Made by a program: the position numbers and the translations under genes. Of a stretch of DNA of 64,000 nucleotides, positions 1 to 9,929 are shown in pieces. The first letter of the stretch is position 1, and every line of letters begins with the position of its first letter. Below the pieces are notes generated by a model. The model was not told the DNA's origin, ran no database searches, and saw only the letters and a list, made by a program, of their open reading frames with translations. The stretch is taken from contig DATHAO010000058.1 in NCBI GenBank assembly GCA_035296625.1, positions 1 to 64,000 on the forward strand, written 5' to 3'. This stretch comes from DATCLS01 sp035296625. Its GTDB lineage: Bacteria > Actinomycetota > Acidimicrobiia > Acidimicrobiales > VFJN01.

Positions 1-2583
<2,583 letters not shown>

Positions 2584-2855
2584 GTCTGCTCCTAGCGGCG
2601 GGTGGCGGCGACTTGTATTACACATGCACACTATCGACCCCGGCTACCGCTCTCCGGCCGGCCGGCCGTTCGTAGGGAGGCGGCGAGACGAGGTCGCCCC
2701 CAGGCCGAGAGCGGCGTGGCGGTCGAACCGCCGGACCCCGGCAGCCGAGCGTGGCGGCCGCTGCGGCTGGTCGTCGAGCGTCCACACCGCGTCCATGGCC
2801 CACGTCTTCCGGCCGGGGACCGATGTGGCGCGTGCTCGCGCCCGGCTCGCCCCCG
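2584..2855. other. Intergenic region upstream of acnA
   Basis: 272 bases between the acnA start and the end of the next minus-strand gene. Just upstream of acnA is a short AT-richer stretch (about 2613-2635) that could hold the promoter; read on the minus strand it contains TAATAC at 2620-2615, but no good -35 hexamer at normal spacing. The rest is GC-rich. I see no convincing gene on either strand. Confidence 0.5.
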
Positions 2856-3908
2856 CTACCAGCCGCGCAGGTCGACCGGCCAGATGCCGAGCACCTCGGC
2901 GTCGCCGGTCGGGCCACCGCTGCCGCCGACGTCGCCGTCGCCCTCGACCAGCAGCATGCGCTCGTGCATGGCCACGGTCGGGTCGACGTGCGCCGGCAGC
3001 ACGCGCACGTGGTCGCCCACCTGGAGCGGGCGCTCGGCCCGCGTGCCGAAGGTGACGTGCTCGTCGGAGACGAACCAGCAGTCCCCCACGTCCACCACCG
3101 TCGGGTCGCCGTGGTCCATGCCGAGGGACTTGAGGCCGCCGTCGACCACCGCCCACCCGGCGGGGTTCACCGACAGCACGGTCGTCCAGAGTGCCAGGGC
3201 GTTGCGGAACGCCGCGGCGTGGGGGACGTACTCGGTGTCCATGAGCACGTACGACCCCGCCTGGATCTCGTTGGCCCACGGGTTGCAGTCGTAGGTGCCG
3301 GTGCCGCCGGCCGACACGATGTCGCCTCCCGTCAGCTCGCGGGCCTCGAGCAGGAGCTTCATCGACGCCTCGACCGCCGCCACCTTCTGCTCGTGCGGCT
3401 CGCGCATGAGGTGGCCCTCGTAGCCCATGACGCCCCGCACCTCCATGCCGGCGGCGCGGGCCAGCTCGGCGATGCGGCCGGCGTCGGCCGGGTCGCATCC
3501 GCAGCGGGGAAGCCCGACGTTCACGTCCACCAGCACCTCGCGCACTCCGCCGGTGGCCGCCGCCGCCACGGTCTCGGGCGAGTCGACGGCCACGGTCACC
3601 CGGGCGGCGCCGTCGGCGACCAGCCGGCCGAGGCCCGCCAGGCGAACCGGGTCGAGGACCTCGTTGGCCAGCAGCAGGTCGTCGCCGAGCCCGGCGGCGG
3701 CCATGCCGGCGACCTCGCGGGTCGTGGCGCAGCAGAACGTGCGGTGCCCGGCCGCGACCAGCTCGCGGGCGAGCTCCGTCGACTTGAACGCCTTCACGTG
3801 CGGCCGCAGCCGGGGGCCGGGGTGGGCGGCGGCCATCGTCGCCACGTTGTGGTCGAACGCGGCCCGATCGACGATGAGGGCCGGTGTGGGGACGTCGCCG
3901 AGCTTCAC
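2856..3908 (-). CDS. D-threonine aldolase / D-serine dehydratase-like PLP protein (alanine racemase-fold)
   Basis: A 350-residue fold-type III PLP enzyme. An N-terminal alanine racemase-like barrel carries the probable Schiff-base lysine K39 in RPHVKAFKS; the C-terminal beta domain ends with PAHVDPT. That His-x-Asp pair (H307/D309) matches the metal site of D-threonine aldolase rather than the His-x-Cys of eukaryotic D-serine dehydratase, so retro-aldol cleavage of D-beta-hydroxy amino acids is the better guess. VGLPRCG, GYEGHL and SAGGTGTYD are further family motifs. The GTG at 3908 begins the conserved VKLGDVPTPALIVD; upstream codons in this frame run through the tRNA. It sits 31 nt downstream of the tRNA on the same strand. 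Confidence 0.85.
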   Translation of the reverse strand: MKLGDVPTPALIVDRAAFDHNVATMAAAHPGPRLRPHVKAFKSTELARELVAAGHRTFCCATTREVAGMAAAGLGDDLLLANEVLDPVRLAGLGRLVADGAARVTVAVDSPETVAAAATGGVREVLVDVNVGLPRCGCDPADAGRIAELARAAGMEVRGVMGYEGHLMREPHEQKVAAVEASMKLLLEARELTGGDIVSAGGTGTYDCNPWANEIQAGSYVLMDTEYVPHAAAFRNALALWTTVLSVNPAGWAVVDGGLKSLGMDHGDPTVVDVGDCWFVSDEHVTFGTRAERPLQVGDHVRVLPAHVDPTVAMHERMLLVEGDGDVGGSGGPTGDAEVLGIWPVDLRGW

Positions 3909-3939
3909 GCGCCCGACCCTAGGGCGCGATCCGCCCCGG

Positions 3940-4012
3940 TACCGGCGGTGGGATTCGAACCCACACTTGCGACCTCCTAAGGGTCGTGCCTCTGCCGTTG
4001 GGCTACGCCGGC
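3940..4012 (-). tRNA. Class I tRNA with anticodon UAG (isotype uncertain, nominally Leu)
   Basis: The minus strand folds as a full cloverleaf of 73 nt. It has a 7-bp acceptor stem with G1:U72, U8/A9, and a D arm with G18G19. A perfect 5-bp anticodon stem closes a 7-nt loop C-U-U-A-G-G-A (anticodon UAG at 3979-3977, U33 and G37 present). The variable loop has 5 nt, the T arm has a perfect 5-bp stem with TTCGAAT, and the discriminator is A73. CCA is not encoded. UAG should read the leucine codon CUA, but bacterial tRNA-Leu has a long variable arm and this has none. The acceptor 5' end overlaps the stop of the HNH remnant. Confidence 0.85.
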
Positions 4013-4236
4013 TCGCTCCTCCGCCCGCGGCCGCGCCAGGTGGCGGTCTGGGCGTGACAGTTGGGACACATGATACGGAGGTTGGCGAGACGGTGATCAG
4101 AGGGATGCCCCTTGACGTGGTGAGCGCCAGCGGGAGCGGTGCATCCCGCCAGCTGACGAGCCCGCACACCTCGCAAGGGCGAGGCTGCCGGTGACGAGCC
4201 TGCCCTGTTCGTGGCCGAGGGCGGTGACCACCACGC
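4003..4236 (-). pseudogene. Small HNH endonuclease, broken by a one-base deletion; 3' end overlaps the tRNA
   Basis: Two adjacent minus-strand frames spell one small HNH domain. The first reads RPCEVCGLVSWRDAPLPLAL. The second reads HHVKGHPSDHRLANLRIMCP, then NCHAQTATWRGRGRRSEPA and stop. The family order CxxCG...HHxxG...NLRxxCPNCHAQT is complete, including both zinc-type CxxC pairs and the catalytic His. The frames join near 4120, where one missing C (CTCACC for the expected CTCCACC) explains the break. The stop TAG is formed by tRNA bases 8-10, so gene and tRNA overlap by 10 nt. No clear start codon remains. A sequencing error at this base would restore an intact 3' half. Confidence 0.75.
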
Positions 4237-4399
4237 TCCCCGGGCCCATGTCGGTCAGCCTGCTCGAGGCACCCGGGGATGTCGTCGCAGGAAGGCCGGC
4301 GAACTGACGTTCGTTCCGTGACCGGGGATGAGGCCGCCGCGCGAGCGATGTCTGGTGGCCGTGCCTGTCGGCGGGCAGGCGCCGCTACCCTCTGCGGCC

Positions 4400-4993
4400 G
4401 TGAGCTTGATTCCTCCGATGGCCCAGGGTCCGTCGCTCGGCAACCCGACGCACGAGATCTTCAACCGCCTCCTGCGCGACCGCATCATCTTCCTCGGCAC
4501 CGAGGTCGACGACGACATCGCCAACGTCATCTGCGCCCAGATGCTGCACCTGGCCGGTGAGGACGAGAAGCAGGACGTCTGGCTCTACATCAACAGCCCC
4601 GGCGGGTCCGTGACCGCCGGCATGGCCATCTACGACACCATGCAGTTCATCGAGCCCGACGTGGCCACGGTCTGCATGGGCCTCGGGGCCTCGATGGGCC
4701 AGTTCCTGCTCAGCGCCGGTGCTCCGGGCAAGCGCTACGCCCTGCCCCACACCCGCATCATGATGCACCAGCCCTCGGGCGGCTTCCGCGGTCAGGCCGC
4801 GGACATCGCCATCCAGGCCGAGCAGCTGCTCTACGTCAAGCAGCTGATGGCCGAGCGCATCGCTTCCCACACCGGTCAGACGGTCGAACAGATCCTCGCC
4901 GACTCCGAGCGCGACCGCTGGTTCACGGCGGAGCAGGCCAAGGACTACGGCATCATCGACAACGTGATCGTCAAGCGCGGCGAGATGCTCTGA
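4400..4993 (+). CDS. clpP: ATP-dependent Clp protease proteolytic subunit
   Basis: Serine protease subunit that forms the ClpP barrel and degrades proteins fed by ClpX/ClpC. With the GTG at 4400 the protein has 197 residues, a normal length. The triad is visible: S98 (GLGASMGQ), H123 (MMHQPSGG) and D172 (ERDRWFT). INSPGGSVTAGMAIYDT and the C-terminal YGIIDNVI are classical. An ATG at 4418 (MAQGPSL) is the alternative start; neither has a clear Shine-Dalgarno sequence, so a leaderless message is possible. Actinobacteria usually carry a clpP1P2 pair, but no second clpP, clpX or tig lies next to it here. Confidence 0.96.
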   Translation: MSLIPPMAQGPSLGNPTHEIFNRLLRDRIIFLGTEVDDDIANVICAQMLHLAGEDEKQDVWLYINSPGGSVTAGMAIYDTMQFIEPDVATVCMGLGASMGQFLLSAGAPGKRYALPHTRIMMHQPSGGFRGQAADIAIQAEQLLYVKQLMAERIASHTGQTVEQILADSERDRWFTAEQAKDYGIIDNVIVKRGEML

Positions 4994-5060
4994 CCGGCAC
5001 GGCCGGGCACGCAGCGGCACACGTATCCGCGGCCGCACGACGAGCGACGAGAACGAGCGA

Positions 5061-5078
5061 CGGGGGCCCTGGCCCCCG
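5061..5078. terminator. GC hairpin between convergent genes
   Basis: An 8-bp perfect inverted repeat CGGGGGCC-CT-GGCCCCCG (effectively 7 bp with a 4-nt loop) lies between clpP and the convergent antitoxin-like gene. There is no U-tract, as is usual in very GC-rich actinobacteria. It could serve as a bidirectional terminator. Confidence 0.5.
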
Positions 5079-5087
5079 CCTTCGCGT

Positions 5088-5537
5088 CTAGGGCGTGTGG
5101 GGCGCGCCCGGGTCGGGCCGCGCCACGGTGGGATCGGGATCGACAGCGCTCGGCGGGGGTCCCACGGTGGACCCGGGGGCGCCCGGGTCAGGCGTCGCCA
5201 CGGTGGGATCCGGGTCGACGGCGCTCGGCGGCGGCGCCGGGGTGTCGTGGAGCCCGGGATCGGGCTGAGCGACCGGCGGGTCCGGGTCGACCGTGCCGGC
5301 CACGCCGTGGCCATCGGCCTTGCGCTTCTCCGCCTCGAGCTTGTCGACCGCCTTGCGGGCGGCGCTCTGCGCCTTGTCGACGTGCTTGGCGTACTTGCCC
5401 TTGGTCTTCCTGTCGATGAAGCCGGCCGCCTTGTCGACTGCGCCGTCGAGCTTGTCGGCGTTGTCGACCGCCGTCGCCTTCGCCTTGCCGGACAGGTCCT
5501 TGGCGACGTCCATGGCCCTGTCGAAGAAGCTGGCCAT
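5088..5537 (-). CDS. MT0933/Rv0909-type antitoxin-like protein with Pro/Asp-rich tail
   Basis: 149 residues. Residues 1-80 are Lys/Ala/Asp-rich amphipathic helix (SGKAKATAVDNADKLDGAVD, then AAGFIDRKTKGKYAKHVDKAQ), matching the actinobacterial MT0933_antitox family (the mycobacterial Rv0909 antitoxin group). The tail consists of 25-residue repeats rich in PPPSAVDPDPTVA. The ATG at 5537 is preceded by AGGAG at 7 nt; a GTG two codons upstream is less likely. It starts 2 nt after the rpe stop, so it is probably co-translated with rpe. No partner toxin is visible next door, so the family name should not be taken as proof of a toxin-antitoxin role. Confidence 0.7.
   Translation of the reverse strand: MASFFDRAMDVAKDLSGKAKATAVDNADKLDGAVDKAAGFIDRKTKGKYAKHVDKAQSAARKAVDKLEAEKRKADGHGVAGTVDPDPPVAQPDPGLHDTPAPPPSAVDPDPTVATPDPGAPGSTVGPPPSAVDPDPTVARPDPGAPHTP
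5104..5253. repeat. 75-bp tandem repeat, two copies, inside the antitoxin-like gene
   Basis: Copies start at 5104 and 5179 (each begins GCGCCCGGGTC) and encode two near-identical 25-residue units with the core PPPSAVDPDPTVA. They differ at only a few positions, and the period is a multiple of three, so the frame is kept. Confidence 0.8.
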
Positions 5538-5539
5538 CG

Positions 5540-6280
5540 TCACTCTCCTCGTGCTGGTCGCTTCTGGTTCGCCAGGGCCCGCAGCTCGCCCACGGCGTGC
5601 TCGAGTCCCTCGGGGTCACGGAACAGGCCCGACCCGGACACGAGGACGTTGGCGCCGGCCCGGGTCGCTCCCTGGACGGTCGACGGGCTGATCCCGCCGT
5701 CGACCTCCAGGTCGCAGTCGTACCCACCGGCGACGATCATGCGTCGGATTTCTGCGATCTTGGGCTCCATCGTGGAGATGTAGCTCTGGCCCCCGAAACC
5801 GGGGTTCACGGTCATGACGAGCACCATCGTGCACAGGTCGAGCACGTGCGCCACGGCGTTGGCCGGCGTGGCCGGGTTGAGCGCCACCGCGGCGTCGGCG
5901 CCGAGGTCGCGTACCCGGCCCAGCGTGCGGTGCAGGTGCCACGTCGACTCGGCGTGGACGATCAGCAGCCCGCAACCGGCCTCGACGTACCGATCGAGCA
6001 GGGCGTCGGGCTGGTCCACCATGAGGTGGGCCTCGAACGGCACGTTGGTGTGGGGCCGGGCCGCCCTGATGACGTCGGGCCCGAACGTGAGGTTGGGGAC
6101 GAATCTGCCGTCCATCACGTCCCACTGGATGCGGTCGACGCCGGCCTTCTCGAGCGCCACGACCTCGTCGGCCAGGCGGGCGAGGTCCGCCGGCAGCACC
6201 GAGGGCGCGATCTCGAACGGCCGGTCGGTGCCCGGGGCGTCGGGGGGCGGGATCGGGGCCGTGCCGGCGGGAGGTGCCAC
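5540..6280 (-). CDS. rpe: Ribulose-phosphate 3-epimerase
   Basis: Interconverts ribulose-5-P and xylulose-5-P in the pentose phosphate pathway; cytosolic TIM barrel with a divalent metal. Seen in order: IAPSVLPADLARL (strand 1 serine), WDVMDGRFVPNLTFG (metal and catalytic Asp), AHLMV (metal His), MTVNPGFGGQ (phosphate loop) and LEVDGGIS (second catalytic Asp). The 246 residues include about 20 extra Pro-rich residues at the N terminus; the GTG at 6280 has only a weak upstream purine tract. It is divergent from the RNA methyltransferase gene (22-bp gap) and is followed after 2 nt by the antitoxin-like gene. Confidence 0.95.
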   Translation of the reverse strand: MAPPAGTAPIPPPDAPGTDRPFEIAPSVLPADLARLADEVVALEKAGVDRIQWDVMDGRFVPNLTFGPDVIRAARPHTNVPFEAHLMVDQPDALLDRYVEAGCGLLIVHAESTWHLHRTLGRVRDLGADAAVALNPATPANAVAHVLDLCTMVLVMTVNPGFGGQSYISTMEPKIAEIRRMIVAGGYDCDLEVDGGISPSTVQGATRAGANVLVSGSGLFRDPEGLEHAVGELRALANQKRPARGE

Positions 6281-6302
6281 CTACTCATCCTAGGGTGGGT
6301 AG

Positions 6303-7553
6303 GTGGCCGACTCGCCCCCAGCGCTGCACGTCACAGGCCTCGCCGCCGGTGGTGAGGGCATCGCCCGCGATCCCGGCGGCCGGGTCGTCCTCGTGGACGG
6401 TGCGCTGCCCGGCGAGCGGGTGACGGCCACGCCGCTGCGGGCGCGCCGGGGTCGGCCCCACGCCGTCGTCGACGCGGTGCTCGAGGCCGCCCCCGAGCGC
6501 GTCGCGCCGCCGTGCCCCTTCGTGACCGCAGGGTGCGGGGGCTGCGGGTGGCAGCACGTGGACCCCGGCGGCCAGCGCTCGCTGAAGGCGGCCTTGGTGG
6601 CTGACGCCCTGCGCTACGCCGGCGTCGAGGATCCCGAGGTGGACGAGGGCCCGGCGCTGCCCGCCGTCGACTACCGCACGACCGTGCGCGGGGTGGTCGA
6701 CGCCGAGGGACGGGTGGCGCTGCGGCGGCCCCGCAGCCACGACCTCGTTCCCGTGCCCGGTTGCCTGGTGGCCCACCCGCTCGTGGTCGAGGTGCTGGCG
6801 GAGGGCCGCTTCCCACCGGGCGCCGAGGTGACCGTCCGGGCCGGGGCCCGCACCGGCGAGCGCCTGGTGATCCTCGACCGCCCGGTCGACCCGCTCACCC
6901 CCGACGACCCCGCCCCGGTCGTGCGCGGCGACGTCGCGGTGCCCGACGGCGTGCGCGTCGTCGAGGGCGCCGACCTGGCGGCCGGCAAGCGGGCCTGGAT
7001 CCACGAGGAGGTGGCCGGCCGCCGCCTGCGGGTGTCGGCCCGGTCGTTCTTCCAGTCGGGTCCCGCGGGGGCCGAGGCCCTGGTCGAGGCCGTGGGCGAC
7101 GCGGTGGGCGATGCGGCCGGCCCGGGCGGGCACGTGCTCGACCTCTACGGCGGCGTGGGGTTGTTCGCGGCAACCGTGGCCGCCGAGGCCGGCGGCCGGG
7201 TCACGCTCGTCGACGCCTCGGCCGGCGGCGCCGCCGACGCCCGGGTGAACCTGCGGGCCGTCGAGGGGCTCGATGCCCGCGTGGTCCGGTCGGACGTGGC
7301 CCGCTGGCACCCGCGGCGGGCCCACGTCGTGATCGCCGATCCGCCCCGGGCCGGGCTGGGGCGCGGGCCGGTCGCGGTCGTCGGGCGCACCGGCGCCGAG
7401 CGGGTCGTGCTCGTGAGCTGCGACGCCGCCGCCCTGGGCCGCGACGCCCGTCTGCTCGCCCGGGCCGGATACCGCTTCGTCGGCGCGACCCTGGTCGACC
7501 AGTTCGTGGGCACGCCACACGTCGAGGTCGTGTCCCGCTTCGACCGGGCCTGA
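6303..7553 (+). CDS. 23S rRNA (uracil-C5)-methyltransferase, TrmA/RlmC/RlmD family
   Basis: SAM-dependent RNA uracil-5 methyltransferase of 416 residues. The N-terminal TRAM-like OB domain spans about residues 6-60. Four cysteines for a [4Fe-4S] cluster are present (C71, C78, C81 in CPFVTAGCGGCGWQH, and C154 in PVPGCLV). The Rossmann domain has VLDLYGGVGLF for SAM, DPPRAGL, and the catalytic cysteine in VLVSCDAAALGRD. The cluster points to the RumA (RlmD/RlmC) side of the family; the exact rRNA site cannot be told from sequence. The GTG at 6303 is the only start that keeps the TRAM domain. Very small gap to the divergent rpe. Confidence 0.9.
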   Translation: MADSPPALHVTGLAAGGEGIARDPGGRVVLVDGALPGERVTATPLRARRGRPHAVVDAVLEAAPERVAPPCPFVTAGCGGCGWQHVDPGGQRSLKAALVADALRYAGVEDPEVDEGPALPAVDYRTTVRGVVDAEGRVALRRPRSHDLVPVPGCLVAHPLVVEVLAEGRFPPGAEVTVRAGARTGERLVILDRPVDPLTPDDPAPVVRGDVAVPDGVRVVEGADLAAGKRAWIHEEVAGRRLRVSARSFFQSGPAGAEALVEAVGDAVGDAAGPGGHVLDLYGGVGLFAATVAAEAGGRVTLVDASAGGAADARVNLRAVEGLDARVVRSDVARWHPRRAHVVIADPPRAGLGRGPVAVVGRTGAERVVLVSCDAAALGRDARLLARAGYRFVGATLVDQFVGTPHVEVVSRFDRA

Positions 7554-7612
7554 GCCGTCGTTCCGGCGTCTCACACCGCCGGGGCGGGGGGAGAGGCCCG
7601 AACCTCACCGGT

Positions 7613-8500
7613 TCAGGTGCCGACCGGGTGCCAGACGGACTTCGTCTCGAGGTGGGAGCGCAGCCGGGCCAGGCCGGGGTCCGGCGTCCAGTCGGTGTCG
7701 GCGCCCGCGGGGCGGACCACCCGGGTGAGCGTCTCGGCCGCGGCGGCCTCCAGCTCGGCGGCGAGCGCCGGGTCGCCGACGCCGGCGAGGTCGATCACGT
7801 CGACGCCGCCGTGCGACGCGAGCCACGGCGCCACCTCGGCCACACGGCCCGTGAGCACGTTCACCACGCCGCCGGGCACGTCGGAGGTGGCGAGCACCTC
7901 GGCGAGGGTCACGGCCGGCAGGGGCGCCTCCTCGGAGGCCAGCACCACGCACGTCCCTCCCGCCACGATCGCCGGGGCGACGACCGACACGAGGCCGAGC
8001 AGTGACGACCGCTGCGGGGCGACGACGACGGCGACGCCCGACGGCTCGGGCACCGAGAACGCGAAGAAGGGCCCGGCGACCGGGTTCGACGACCCCTCCA
8101 CCTGGGCGATCTTGTCAGCCCACCCGGCGTACCAGACCCACCGGTCGATCGCGGCGTCGACGGTGGTCTCGGCGGCCTTGCGCTTGACGCCCTCGCCGTC
8201 GACCACGTCGGCGACGAACTGGGTGCGCCGGCCCTCCATGACCTCGGCCACCCGGTAGAGCACCTGGCCCCGGTTGTAGGCCGTGGCTCCCGACCAGCCC
8301 TTCGCCGCCGAGCGGGCGGCGACGACGGCGTCGCGCCCGTCCTTGCGGGACGCCAGCGTGGCGTTGGCGAGGAAGCGCCCGTCGCGCGCCGAGCGCACCT
8401 CGTAGGACCGGCCGGACTCGGAGCGGGAGAACTTGCCCCCCACGTAGAGCTTGTAGGTCTTGCGGATCGCGAGCCGTTCGGGCGCCGGCGTGTCAGACAT
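7613..8500 (-). CDS. Aldehyde dehydrogenase-family protein, short form without catalytic cysteine
   Basis: 295 residues homologous to the N-terminal NAD-binding part of aldehyde dehydrogenases: LYVGGKFSRSESGRSY, WSGATAYNRGQVLYRVAEVM, then VEGSSNPVAGPFFAFSVPEP, SGVAVVVAP and VNVLTGRVAEV are recognisable. It then diverges and stops: there is no ELGGK glutamate, no GQxC catalytic cysteine and no C-terminal catalytic domain. The ATG overlaps the stop of the full-length ALDH gene by 8 nt, so the two are translationally coupled. I infer a non-catalytic partner subunit rather than a decayed copy, because the frame is intact and coupled. Confidence 0.8.
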   Translation of the reverse strand: MSDTPAPERLAIRKTYKLYVGGKFSRSESGRSYEVRSARDGRFLANATLASRKDGRDAVVAARSAAKGWSGATAYNRGQVLYRVAEVMEGRRTQFVADVVDGEGVKRKAAETTVDAAIDRWVWYAGWADKIAQVEGSSNPVAGPFFAFSVPEPSGVAVVVAPQRSSLLGLVSVVAPAIVAGGTCVVLASEEAPLPAVTLAEVLATSDVPGGVVNVLTGRVAEVAPWLASHGGVDVIDLAGVGDPALAAELEAAAAETLTRVVRPAGADTDWTPDPGLARLRSHLETKSVWHPVGT

Positions 8501-9929
8501 CGAGGTAGGCCTCCAGGCCATGGCGCCCGCCCTCGCGGCCGTAGCCCGACTGCTGGTACCCGCCGAACGGGCTCGCCGGGTCGAACCGGTTGAACGTGTT
8601 GGCCCAGACCACGCCCGCCCGCAGGCGCTGGGCCATCCACAGGATGCGGCTGCCCTTGTCGGTCCACACGCCCGCCGAGAGGCCGTAGGGGGTGTTGTTC
8701 GCCTTGGCGACGGCCTCATCCGGCGTACGGAACGTGAGCACCGAGAGCACCGGACCGAAGATCTCCTCACGAGCGATGCGGTGGGCCTGGCTGACCCCGG
8801 TGAACACGGTCGGCGGGTACCAGAAACCCCGCTCGGGCAGGACGCAGGCCGGCGACCAGCGCTCGGCCCCCTCCTGCTCGCCCACCACGGACAACGCCCG
8901 GATGCGGTCGAGCTGCTCGGCCGAGTTGATCGCGCCGATGTCGGTGTTCTTGTCGAGCGGGTCGCCGAGCCGCAGCGTGCCGAGCCGGCGGCGCAGGCGG
9001 TCGAGCACCTCGTCGGCCACGGACTCCTGCACGAGCAGACGGCTGCCGGCGCAGCAGACGTGGCCCTGGTTGAAGAAGATGCCGTTGACGATGCCCTCGA
9101 CGGCCTCGTCGAGCGGGGCGTCGTCGAACACGACGTTCGCCGCCTTGCCGCCAAGCTCGAGCGTGACCTTCTTCGTCGAGCCGGCGACCGAGCGGGCGAT
9201 CTCGCGGCCCACGGCCGTCGACCCGGTGAACGCCACCTTGGCGAGGCCCGGGTGCTCGACGAGGGCCCGGCCGGTGTCGCCGGCGCCGGTCAGGATGTTC
9301 ACCACGCCGGGCGGCAGGTCGGCCTGGCGGCAGATGTCGGCGAAGGCGAGGGCCGTGAGCGGCGTCGTCTCGGCCGGCTTGAGCACGACGGTGTTGCCGG
9401 TGGCGAGGGCGGGGGCGATCTTCCACGCCAGCATCAGCAGCGGGAAGTTCCAGGGGATGACCTGACCGGCGACGCCGAGCGGGCGGGGATCGGGCCCGAA
9501 GCCGGCGTGGCCTAGCTTGTCGGCCCAGCCGGCGTAGTAGAAGAAGTGGGCGGCCACGAGCGGCAGGTCGACGTCGCGGGCCTCGCGGATCGGCTTGCCG
9601 TTGTCGATGGACTCGAGCACGGCGAGCTCGCGGGATCGCTCCTGCACGAGGCGGGCCAGGCGGAAGAGGTACTTGCCCCGCTCGCGACCGGGCAGCGCCG
9701 ACCACACGCCGTCGTAGGCGGCCCGGGCGGCCGCCACGGCGCGGTCCACGTCGGCCGGCCCGGCCGCCACGACCTCGGACAGCACCTCCTCGGTGGCGGG
9801 ATTCACCGTCTTGAACGGCGTGCCGTCGATCGGGTCGACCAGCTCGCCGCCGATGAAAAGGCCGTAGCTGGGGGCGATGTCGACCACCGAGCGCGACTCG
9901 GGGGCGGGGGCGTACTCGAAGGCGGACAT
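8493..9929 (-). CDS. NAD(P)-dependent aldehyde dehydrogenase
   Basis: Full-length class 1/2-type ALDH of 478 residues. The NAD-binding part holds VIPWNFPLLM, KPAETTPLTAL and FTGSTAVGR. The general base is E258 in LELGGK and the nucleophile is C292 in FNQGHVCCAGSR; EEIFGPVLS and the C-terminal PFGGYQQSGYGREGG are intact. The ATG at 9929 shares a base with the deoC stop (TGATG), and its own stop overlaps the next ALDH-like gene. Following deoC directly, the likely substrate is the acetaldehyde released by deoxyribose-phosphate aldolase; that is inference from context. Confidence 0.92.
   Translation of the reverse strand: MSAFEYAPAPESRSVVDIAPSYGLFIGGELVDPIDGTPFKTVNPATEEVLSEVVAAGPADVDRAVAAARAAYDGVWSALPGRERGKYLFRLARLVQERSRELAVLESIDNGKPIREARDVDLPLVAAHFFYYAGWADKLGHAGFGPDPRPLGVAGQVIPWNFPLLMLAWKIAPALATGNTVVLKPAETTPLTALAFADICRQADLPPGVVNILTGAGDTGRALVEHPGLAKVAFTGSTAVGREIARSVAGSTKKVTLELGGKAANVVFDDAPLDEAVEGIVNGIFFNQGHVCCAGSRLLVQESVADEVLDRLRRRLGTLRLGDPLDKNTDIGAINSAEQLDRIRALSVVGEQEGAERWSPACVLPERGFWYPPTVFTGVSQAHRIAREEIFGPVLSVLTFRTPDEAVAKANNTPYGLSAGVWTDKGSRILWMAQRLRAGVVWANTFNRFDPASPFGGYQQSGYGREGGRHGLEAYLDV

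Noticed and set aside
5088..5537. A toxin-antitoxin module at the MT0933-like gene
   Set aside because: No toxin gene lies on either side; the neighbours are rpe and clpP. Family similarity alone does not support a module.
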